In this document: positions 1-9,018 of the stretch, in pieces
Numbering within the stretch: the first letter of the stretch is position 1
Layout: each line of letters opens with the position of its first letter
DNA from: Cognatazoarcus sp050303815
GTDB taxonomy: Bacteria; Pseudomonadota; Gammaproteobacteria; Burkholderiales; Rhodocyclaceae
Assembly: GCA_050303815.1 (NCBI GenBank)
Contig: JBNLCM010000090.1
Coordinates: forward strand, 1-19,859
Reading direction: 5' to 3'
DNA: 19,859 bases
Made by a program: the position numbers and the translations under genes
Notes under the pieces: generated by a model
Told to the model about the DNA's origin: nothing
The model's database searches: none
The model's input: only the letters and a program-made list of their open reading frames with translations

Positions 1-110
1 CGACACGACGTTCTATTGTTTGTCCCGACAAACGCGGAAAGAACAATCACGAGCGGTCTGACCTATGACCGGGCGATTCTCATTGAGATGCCACTCGCTT
101 TGATCGAGCG

Positions 111-131
111 TCCACGCCCATCGCGCGTGGA
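111..131. repeat. 7-bp inverted repeat next to the acnB terminator
   Basis: TCCACGC (111-117) and GCGTGGA (125-131) are perfect inverted arms around a 7-base loop. Read on the minus strand this hairpin follows directly after the U-tract of the acnB terminator. It has no U-tract of its own, so it may be a backup structure or the 3' end of something outside the window. Further left, TTTGTC and GACAAA (19-24 and 27-32) form another short perfect palindrome. I see no gene in positions 1-205. Confidence 0.4.
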
Positions 132-132
132 C

Positions 133-164
133 AAAAAAAGCCCCGCCATTGCTGACGGGGCTTT
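133..164 (-). terminator. Intrinsic terminator of acnB
   Basis: On the minus strand an AAAGCCCCG arm (complement of 156-164) pairs with CGGGGC (complement of 140-145) around a 10-base loop and is followed by seven Ts (complement of 133-139). The hairpin starts about 42 bases after the acnB stop codon, as expected for a Rho-independent terminator. The A-tract and opposite TTT also allow some pairing on the plus strand, but only three Ts follow there, so it should act mainly on acnB. Confidence 0.88.
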
Positions 165-205
165 CTGGCACGGGCGGGCAGACCCCGCGCGGTGCGCCGC
201 TGCGA

Positions 206-2803
206 TCAGACCTCGACGGTATCCGCCACTTGCCTGAACTCTTCGATCTGATCGAAGTTCATGTAGCGGTAGACTTCGCCGGCCTTGGCACCCAGTGCCT
301 CGACCTGGGCCATGTACTCGGCCGTGGTCGGGATCTTGCCCATCAGCGCGCACACCGCAGCCAGTTCGGCGGAGCCCAGATACACCTGGGTGTCGATACC
401 GAGGCGGTTCGGGAAGTTGCGCGTGGAGGTGGACATGGCGGTCGACCCCTTGCGGATCTGAGCCTGATTACCCATGCACAGCGAGCAGCCCGGCATTTCC
501 ATACGGGCACCGGACTTGCCGAGCACCGAATAGTAGCCTTCCTCGTTGAGGATCATGGCATCCATTTTGGTCGGCGGGGCGATCCACAGGCGGGTCGGGA
601 TGTCCGACTTGCCTTCCAGGACCTTGCCGGCGGCACGGAAGTGACCGATGTTGGTCATGCAGGAGCCGATGAACACTTCGTCGATGCTGGCGCCGGCCAC
701 GTCGGACAGGGTCTTCACATCGTCCGGATCATTCGGGCAGGCCACGATCGGCTCCTTGATGTCGGCCAGGTCGATTTCGATGACCGCAGCGTACTCGGCA
801 TCGGCATCGCCGCTGAGCAGTTCGCCGTTGGCGATCCAGTCTTCCATGGCCTTGATGCGGCGACCCAGCGTGCGCTTGTCTTCGTAGCCGTTGGCGATCA
901 TCCACTTCATGAGCGTGATGTTCGAGTTCATGTACTCGACGAGCGGCGCCTTGTTCAGATGCACGGTACAACCGGCCGCGGAACGCTCGGCAGAGGCGTC
1001 GGACAGCTCGAATGCCTGCTCCACCTTCAGATCCGGCAGACCTTCGATCTCGAGGATGCGGCCGGAGAAGACGTTCTTCTTGCCCTTCTTCTCGACGGTC
1101 AGGAGACCTTGCTTGATGGCATACAGCGGGATGGCATTGACGAGGTCACGCAGCGTGACGCCCGGCTGCATCTTGCCCTTGAAGCGCACCAGCACCGACT
1201 CGGGCATATCCAGCGGCATGACGCCGGTGGCGGCCGCAAAGGCCACCAGGCCGGAACCGGCCGGGAAGGAGATGCCGATCGGGAAGCGGGTATGGGAATC
1301 ACCGCCGGTACCGACGGTGTCCGGCAGCAGCAGGCGGTTGAGCCAGGAGTGGATCACGCCGTCGCCCGGGCGCAGGGCCACACCGCCGCGCGTCGAGATG
1401 AAGGACGGCAACTCCCGGTGCATGCGCACATCAACCAGCTTCGGATAGGCCGCCGTGTGGCAGAAGGACTGCATCACCAGGTCGGCAGAGAAGCCCAGGC
1501 AGGCCAGATCCTTCAGCTCGTCGCGGGTCATGGGGCCCGTGGTGTCCTGGGAACCGACGGTGGTCATCTTCGGCTCGCAGTAGGTGCCCGGACGGATGCC
1601 CTGGCCTTCCGGCATGCCGCAGGCGCGACCGACCATCTTCTGGGCGAGCGAGAAGCCCTTGCCCGAATCGGCCGGATTCTGGGGCAGGCGGAACAGCGTG
1701 GACACCGGCAGGCCCAGGGCCTCGCGGGCCTTGGCGGTCAGGCCACGGCCGATGATCAGCGGAATGCGGCCACCGGCGCGCACCTCGTCGAGGATCACCG
1801 GCGTCTTGAGCGGCGCCTCGGCAATCTGCTCGCCGTTCTTGAAGGCGGTCACGACGGCGGTGGCCTGGTCGACCTTCAGCTCGACCTCGTCGCCCATGTC
1901 CATCTGGTTGACATCGATCTCGATCGGCAGCGCGCCAGCGTCTTCCATCGTGTTGAAGAAGATCGGGGCGATCTTGCCGCCCAGGCAGACACCGCCGAAA
2001 CGCTTGTTCGGGACAAAGGGAATGTCTTCACCGGTCCACCACAGCACGGAGTTGGTGGCGGACTTGCGGGAGGAGCCCGTACCGACCACATCGCCCACGT
2101 ACGCGATCAGGTTGCCCTTGGCCTGCAGCGCCTCGAGTTGCTTCATCGGGCCACGGCTGCCCGGCTCATCGGCCTCGATGCCCGGCCGCGGGTTCTTCAG
2201 CATGGCCAGGGCGTGCAGCGGGATGTCGGGGCGGGACCAGGCATCAGGTGCCGGCGACAGGTCGTCGGTGTTGGTCTCGCCGGTGACCTTGAAGATGGTG
2301 AGTTTCATCGAGGCCGGCACTTCTGGGCGGTTCGTGAACCACTCGGCGTCGGCCCACGACTGCATGACCGCCTTGGCGTTCGCGCTGCCCTTTCCGGCCA
2401 GTTCCTTGACGTCGTGGAAGTAGTCGAACATCAGCAGGGTCTTCTTCAGGCCCTCGGCTGCGATGGTACCGACTTCGGCATCGTCCAGCAGGTCGATCAT
2501 CGGCTTGATGTTGAAGCCGCCGAGCATCGTGCCGAGCAATTCGGTGGCTTTGGCGCGCGAGACCAGCCCACAGGTCTCTTCGCCCTTGGCGACCTTCGCC
2601 AGGAAGGCAGCCTTCACTTTGGCGGCATCATCGACGCCGGCCGGGACTCGGTAAGTGAGCAGCTCGACCAGGAAATCCTCTTCGCCGGCGGGCGGGTTCT
2701 GGAGGAGCTTGACCAGTTCTTCGGTTTGCTGCTTGGTCAACGGCAGCGCGGGGATACCGAGGGCGGCGCGCTCGGCGACGTGGCTCCGATAGGCTTCTAG
2801 CAC
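206..2803 (-). CDS. acnB: Bifunctional aconitate hydratase 2 / 2-methylisocitrate dehydratase (AcnB)
   Basis: Cytoplasmic 4Fe-4S enzyme that interconverts citrate and isocitrate through cis-aconitate in the TCA cycle; the family can also hydrate 2-methylaconitate and, as apoprotein, bind mRNA. The 865 residues match the length I recall for E. coli AcnB, with near-identical stretches such as VTGETNTDDLSPAPDAWSRP and GTGSSRKSATNSVLW. The N-terminal HEAT-like region is followed by the swivel domain and then the catalytic core. Cluster cysteines are C715 (GSCMTN) and C773/C776 (GCSLCMG). The start is GTG at 2803: it gives MLEAYRSHVAER, which aligns with the E. coli N-terminus, and TAAGGAA lies a normal distance upstream. 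The gene diverges from acnA and ends at a strong intrinsic terminator. Confidence 0.98.
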   Translation of the reverse strand: MLEAYRSHVAERAALGIPALPLTKQQTEELVKLLQNPPAGEEDFLVELLTYRVPAGVDDAAKVKAAFLAKVAKGEETCGLVSRAKATELLGTMLGGFNIKPMIDLLDDAEVGTIAAEGLKKTLLMFDYFHDVKELAGKGSANAKAVMQSWADAEWFTNRPEVPASMKLTIFKVTGETNTDDLSPAPDAWSRPDIPLHALAMLKNPRPGIEADEPGSRGPMKQLEALQAKGNLIAYVGDVVGTGSSRKSATNSVLWWTGEDIPFVPNKRFGGVCLGGKIAPIFFNTMEDAGALPIEIDVNQMDMGDEVELKVDQATAVVTAFKNGEQIAEAPLKTPVILDEVRAGGRIPLIIGRGLTAKAREALGLPVSTLFRLPQNPADSGKGFSLAQKMVGRACGMPEGQGIRPGTYCEPKMTTVGSQDTTGPMTRDELKDLACLGFSADLVMQSFCHTAAYPKLVDVRMHRELPSFISTRGGVALRPGDGVIHSWLNRLLLPDTVGTGGDSHTRFPIGISFPAGSGLVAFAAATGVMPLDMPESVLVRFKGKMQPGVTLRDLVNAIPLYAIKQGLLTVEKKGKKNVFSGRILEIEGLPDLKVEQAFELSDASAERSAAGCTVHLNKAPLVEYMNSNITLMKWMIANGYEDKRTLGRRIKAMEDWIANGELLSGDADAEYAAVIEIDLADIKEPIVACPNDPDDVKTLSDVAGASIDEVFIGSCMTNIGHFRAAGKVLEGKSDIPTRLWIAPPTKMDAMILNEEGYYSVLGKSGARMEMPGCSLCMGNQAQIRKGSTAMSTSTRNFPNRLGIDTQVYLGSAELAAVCALMGKIPTTAEYMAQVEALGAKAGEVYRYMNFDQIEEFRQVADTVEV

Positions 2804-2869
2804 GGCGATTTCCTTATCTTCAGGTGGCTCGGATACCTCTGACGCAATGCACCAGAGACGGATACTGCG

Positions 2870-2898
2870 ATTATATATCTTTTATAAGACTCAAACTA
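2870..2898 (-). promoter_or_regulatory. Putative sigma70 promoter of acnB
   Basis: The minus strand carries a perfect TATAAT -10 box (complement of 2870-2875). The best -35 candidate at 17-bp spacing is weak (TAGTTT, complement of 2893-2898). Transcription would start near 2863, giving a leader of roughly 60 bases before the GTG. The patch is strikingly AT-rich compared with its surroundings. The promoter call is inference from motif and position only. Confidence 0.5.
2878..2889. promoter_or_regulatory. Near-palindromic operator candidate between acnB and acnA
   Basis: TCTTTTATAAGA is a 12-bp near-palindrome (five of six base pairs) lying exactly in the spacer between the -10 and the weak -35 box of the acnB promoter. 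A repressor bound there would block RNA polymerase. The short AT-rich dyad would suit a GntR-type or similar dimeric regulator, but no regulator is encoded in the window and the assignment is inference. Confidence 0.35.
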
Positions 2899-2915
2899 AG
2901 CTTTTTCCCTTACGG

Positions 2916-2930
2916 GCGCCTGACAGGCGC
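2916..2930. repeat. 6-bp inverted repeat in the acnB-acnA intergenic region
   Basis: GCGCCT (2916-2921) and AGGCGC (2925-2930) are perfect arms with a 3-base loop. No T-tract follows on either strand, so this is not an intrinsic terminator. It could be a protein-binding dyad or a leader hairpin of acnA if that gene's promoter lies in the AT-rich island to the left. Confidence 0.35.
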
Positions 2931-2990
2931 GATTCTACTCCCGATCGATCGAGGGGCCAGCCCCACTCGTCATTGTGCGCCACACCATAA

Positions 2991-3011
2991 TCCCGACCAA
3001 AAAAGTCGGGA
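2991..3011 (+). other. Leader hairpin upstream of acnA
   Basis: TCCCGAC (2991-2997) and GTCGGGA (3005-3011) are perfect 7-bp arms around a CAAAAAA loop, ending 62 bases before the acnA ATG. No U-tract follows, so it is not a classical terminator. It would form in the mRNA leader if transcription starts further left, or act as a DNA dyad. It does not look like an animal-type iron-responsive element, whose loop is CAGUGN. Confidence 0.4.
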
Positions 3012-3073
3012 ACAAGGGCCGCGCCCCCGGGTCCTACCCGCGATAGCCCGCCCAAGAGCCAACAGGAGCCCCC

Positions 3074-5788
<2,715 letters not shown>

Positions 5789-5810
5789 TGCGACGAGGAC
5801 ATCGCGCCCA

Positions 5811-6191
5811 TCAGGTCAGGGCCGGCTCCAGCGCCGCTTCGAGCTGCTCGACGGAGATCGGCTTGACCAGCACCCGGTCGAAGCCAGCCTTGAGGAGTTG
5901 GTCGGTCTCCTCGGGGAGGGCATGCGCCGTGTAGGCCACGATCCACAGCCCGGCATACCGGCCATCCTCCCGAACCCGCTTCAGCACCTCGACCCCGGAA
6001 ATGCCCGGCATGCTGATATCGAGAAGGATCGCGTCGAAACACTCCCGCGCCAGGATCTCGAGCGCAGCTTCGCCACAGTCGACCTCGGCGCCATGCCAGC
6101 CAAGCAACTCGGCGAAGGCCTGCGCCAACTGCCGGTTGATCGCGTTGTCGTCGACGATCAACAGGCGCGGGTCGGGCTTCGGCTGATTCAT
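5811..6191 (-). CDS. Stand-alone response regulator receiver protein
   Basis: A 126-residue CheY-like receiver domain with no output domain. Acidic pocket D14/D15 (IVDDN), phospho-acceptor D58 (LLDISMPG), switch threonine T88 (AYTAH) and K110 (VKPIS) are all in place, so it should be phosphorylated. The chosen ATG (6191) overlaps the stop of the upstream kinase gene as ATGA, which implies translational coupling; an in-frame start further up at 6236 would only add residues that overlap the kinase. The partner is therefore almost certainly the adjacent kinase. With no DNA-binding, enzymatic or HPt part, it may act by protein contact, as a phosphate sink, or within a relay whose next member lies elsewhere. 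Confidence 0.92.
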   Translation of the reverse strand: MNQPKPDPRLLIVDDNAINRQLAQAFAELLGWHGAEVDCGEAALEILARECFDAILLDISMPGISGVEVLKRVREDGRYAGLWIVAYTAHALPEETDQLLKAGFDRVLVKPISVEQLEAALEPALT

Positions 6192-8767
6192 TCTGGTGAA
6201 TCCTGCTGGATCTCCTGCATGGCAGGGGGAAAACAAACCGTGAATACCGAGCCCTCGTTCGGCGTCGAGCGTACGCTGACCTCACCCTGGAGCAGAGCGG
6301 TCAGTTCCTTGACGAGTGTCAGCCCCAGCCCGGTTCCGTCGCGGCTTCTCGTCATGAAGTCCTCGACCTGGCTGAAGGGCTCGAACACCTTGTCGAGCTG
6401 ATCGGCCGGTATGCCGCGGCCGGTGTCCTCGACGGCAAACCGGATCCAGCCGCGCTCGTCCGTATCGACGGCGAGGCTGACGCGCCCGGCATCGGTGAAC
6501 TTGACCGCGTTGTTGAGGAGATTGTTCAGCACCTGCCGCAGGCGGACCGGATCGGAGCGGATGCGCTCGGGCAGGTCCGGCGCGAGCATCAGGTCGAAGT
6601 GGAGCGACTTCTGCTCGGCATGCCGCCCGTGCCCAGCACACGCGTCGACGATGAATTCCGTCAGCGGAATGTCGCTGGCACTCACTTCGAGCTTGCCCGC
6701 CTCGATCTTTGCCATGTCGAGCAGGTCGTCCACGATCTCCAGGAGGTGATGCCCAGAACGCTGGATCGTCTGCGCATAGCTGCGCGTCTGATCGTTTTGG
6801 CTACTGAGGCTGAGCAGTTCGGAGAAGCCCAGGATGCCATTGAGGGGGGTACGCAACTCGTGCGACATCTTTGCGAGGAACGAAGTCTTGAGGCGGTTGG
6901 CCTCGACGGCACGGGCGCGGGCTTCTTCGAGACGGTCGAAGCTCTCCTTGACCGCATCGGCCATCCGGTTCAGCGAGCGCGCAAGCTGCCCCATCTCGTC
7001 GCGCGAGCGAACGCTCAACCGATGCTCGAGGTCGCCGGCCCGGAAGCGCTCGATGCCCTCCGACAGGCGTGTGATCTGGCGCGTCATGAAGGCAGACATC
7101 CAGAGGGCCACGCCGATCACCGCCAGGATCATCAGCGCCGTGGACACACCCAGTTCCCGCGCGGTCTGTTCGAGATGCTGCCGTATCGCGCCAAGCAGCC
7201 CCTCCCGCTGCGCGGCGAACTCGGCCGCCTTGCGATCGAGGGAGCGCGCGATTTGCTCCGCGGAGTGAGTCGCGGCGCTGTGGAACTCATCCACGTTGGC
7301 ACCGATCGTCACAAAGCCGAAGCCTTGCCTGTCGCGGCCGTACTGACCCGTGTTGTAGGGAATTGCAGCAGCTGTCGTGAGCTTCCACAAACCGCTGAAG
7401 AAGATGACGAACGACCCCGACCCCCCCTCCTCCGTCAGCTGTCTCCAGCCAGCGCACTGGGGAGAAAAGTTGAGGTATCGGCAGTCGAGCCCGACCGTGC
7501 CGGCCTTGATCATCTCTCGAGCAGGCTTGCGCTGCAGCGACTGCCCGTCGTAGGGCGGAATGCCCGCGAGGAAGTCGTTGATCTCCATGCCGGAGGCCTG
7601 CCAGCGGCTGTAGAGCTGGGAGTCGAGCCAGGGCGGCACGCGACGCCCCGTCGCACGATCGTAGCCGACGATGAACTGGTCCCGCGGATGGGAGATGGCA
7701 CGCCCCTCGTGATCCCACAGGAACGCGTAGTTGCCGGAGATCGCATCGTTGATGTCGGTATAGCGGCGCGCCGTGGGGCTTAGCCGGTCGGTGAATTGCC
7801 GCAGGTGCTCATGATCCAGGGCGAGGGTGACATAGCCGACGACCCGTTCGCCTTCGAGCACCGGGGTGGCCCAGCGGACAATGGCGCGAAAGCGCTTTCC
7901 AACCGGATTCTCCGTGCCGGCGTAGGCCGCCTTCTCGGGCTCGAAGGGGATACCCGCCTTCTGCGCGCGCGCCGGCGTGTAGGGGCCGATGATGGGTGAT
8001 CGCACATACTCGCCGATCACCTCGGACACATAGATGTCGCCCGGCTTCAGCGCGCGCAGTTCGTCCCAGTAAGTCTCGGCGCCGAGGAAGGTGTTGGCCT
8101 GCACGCTGACGTCGCGCAGGCCGGGCTCGGTCAGGTCGCCATTGCGCACCTTGATGCGCTCCCGCCCGGTCAGGTCGACGAAGCTCATCTCGACAAACAG
8201 CGGCGCCAGCTGCCGCTGGCCCAGGTACTCGGGGGGGCGCGCGCTGAAATGGCGGGCGTTGTCCTCGAGCACCTCTTCGGCCCGCGCCATGCGGGCCACA
8301 TCGACCCCCTCGAAACGCACTGGCTCCCAACCGTCTCCCGCCTGATTGAGCTGCCACCTGCCGTGACGGAAGATGAAGCGCTCTCGGTGCATCAGGAATC
8401 GCTCGTAGCCGGCCTGCGTAGGCGGCACCAGCGACGCCTGGAGGACGTCGCGGTCACGCGCATAGAGAAAGCTGGCGATATCCCGCGCAGTGTCCGTCGT
8501 CAGCCGCTCGAGGGCCTCCCGCGAGCGGTCATCCAGGGCCTGGATCGCGTCGTTGGTAGCCTGATCGGCAAATCCGCGGATGGTTTCGAGGGCCTCCCGG
8601 GCCATCTCGCCGGCCCGCTCGGTCACCGTGCTGCCGAGCCGCTCGGCCGCGCTCCAGGCCAGCCAGGCCAGCAACAGCAGCGGCAAGACCTTGATGACGA
8701 CGAAAATCAGGACGAGCTTTCCCCGGATGCCTAGGGAGCGCCGATCTCCGTTCGATTGTGACTGCAA
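6188..8767 (-). CDS. Membrane sensor histidine kinase with large periplasmic cache-type sensor and HAMP domain
   Basis: 859 residues. TM1 spans about 18-38, a periplasmic region about 40-530, TM2 about 533-551 and a HAMP linker about 552-606. A short coiled segment leads to HisKA with phospho-acceptor H636 (KMSHELRTPLNG), then HATPase_c with N-box N753 (NLLNNAVKF), G1 DTGRGIP (781-787) and G2 GTGLGL (811-816). The sensor is unusually large (about 490 residues), resembles tandem Cache/PDC folds (for example GYVTLALDHEHL and NYAFLWDHEGRAISHP), and has a possible disulfide pair C429/C438. It should autophosphorylate and pass phosphate to the receiver encoded next, with which it overlaps by ATGA. 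The start is TTG at 8767: it is the only start codon between the preceding in-frame stop and TM1, and GGGGAG lies upstream. The ligand cannot be read from sequence. Confidence 0.93.
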   Translation of the reverse strand: MQSQSNGDRRSLGIRGKLVLIFVVIKVLPLLLLAWLAWSAAERLGSTVTERAGEMAREALETIRGFADQATNDAIQALDDRSREALERLTTDTARDIASFLYARDRDVLQASLVPPTQAGYERFLMHRERFIFRHGRWQLNQAGDGWEPVRFEGVDVARMARAEEVLEDNARHFSARPPEYLGQRQLAPLFVEMSFVDLTGRERIKVRNGDLTEPGLRDVSVQANTFLGAETYWDELRALKPGDIYVSEVIGEYVRSPIIGPYTPARAQKAGIPFEPEKAAYAGTENPVGKRFRAIVRWATPVLEGERVVGYVTLALDHEHLRQFTDRLSPTARRYTDINDAISGNYAFLWDHEGRAISHPRDQFIVGYDRATGRRVPPWLDSQLYSRWQASGMEINDFLAGIPPYDGQSLQRKPAREMIKAGTVGLDCRYLNFSPQCAGWRQLTEEGGSGSFVIFFSGLWKLTTAAAIPYNTGQYGRDRQGFGFVTIGANVDEFHSAATHSAEQIARSLDRKAAEFAAQREGLLGAIRQHLEQTARELGVSTALMILAVIGVALWMSAFMTRQITRLSEGIERFRAGDLEHRLSVRSRDEMGQLARSLNRMADAVKESFDRLEEARARAVEANRLKTSFLAKMSHELRTPLNGILGFSELLSLSSQNDQTRSYAQTIQRSGHHLLEIVDDLLDMAKIEAGKLEVSASDIPLTEFIVDACAGHGRHAEQKSLHFDLMLAPDLPERIRSDPVRLRQVLNNLLNNAVKFTDAGRVSLAVDTDERGWIRFAVEDTGRGIPADQLDKVFEPFSQVEDFMTRSRDGTGLGLTLVKELTALLQGEVSVRSTPNEGSVFTVCFPPAMQEIQQDSPE

Positions 8768-8794
8768 GTCCCGTGTCTCCCCGCGTCGCGCAGA

Positions 8795-8834
8795 CCCAGC
8801 ACCGAAGTGCCGGGCCCCGAGTCAGTGTTGTCAA
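8795..8834 (-). promoter_or_regulatory. Leader/promoter region of the kinase operon with UUCG tetraloop hairpin
   Basis: On the minus strand an 8-bp stem (arms complementary to 8807-8814 and 8795-8802, with one G-T wobble) is closed by TTCG, the C(UUCG)G tetraloop known for exceptional stability. No T-tract follows, so it is not a standard terminator. A perfect TTGACA -35 box (complement of 8829-8834) lies just upstream, but no good -10 box is found at the right distance. The rest of 8768-9018 shows no gene. Confidence 0.35.
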
Positions 8835-8945
8835 ACGGTATCGGCAGATCGCGTCATTCCTTGACGGCCTCTCGAGGGTCGCCGGCCCTCTCTGCCTTCG
8901 GTCGGGAGGATACCTCGGACCATCGCCGCTCAGGTCGGTTCGCAG

Positions 8946-8981
8946 CCCCGTGTCCGCTCCGCGGCTGCGCCGGAGACGGGG
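8946..8981. other. GC-rich hairpin downstream of the P-type ATPase gene
   Basis: CCCCGT (8946-8951) pairs with ACGGGG (8976-8981) and, after one G-G mismatch, TCCG (8953-8956) pairs with CGGA (8971-8974). It begins 37 bases after the ATPase stop codon on the minus strand. No T-tract follows on either strand, so it may protect the 3' end or mark a Rho-dependent end rather than being an intrinsic terminator. GCCGGAGACG occurs twice here (8969-8978 and 9004-9013). Confidence 0.35.
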
Positions 8982-9018
8982 CCCCGTTGGTCGGCGACGC
9001 CCTGCCGGAGACGCCCCC

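Noticed and set aside
149..2800. An 883-codon open frame on the plus strand antisense to acnB
   Set aside because: It mirrors acnB almost end to end, lacks any recognisable domain, is rich in His/Arg/Gly/Gln as expected for an antisense frame of GC-rich coding DNA, and acnB itself is certain.
2991..3011. Iron-responsive-element-like hairpin before acnA
   Set aside because: The loop is CAAAAAA, not CAGUGN, and there is no bulged C, so the animal element is not present.
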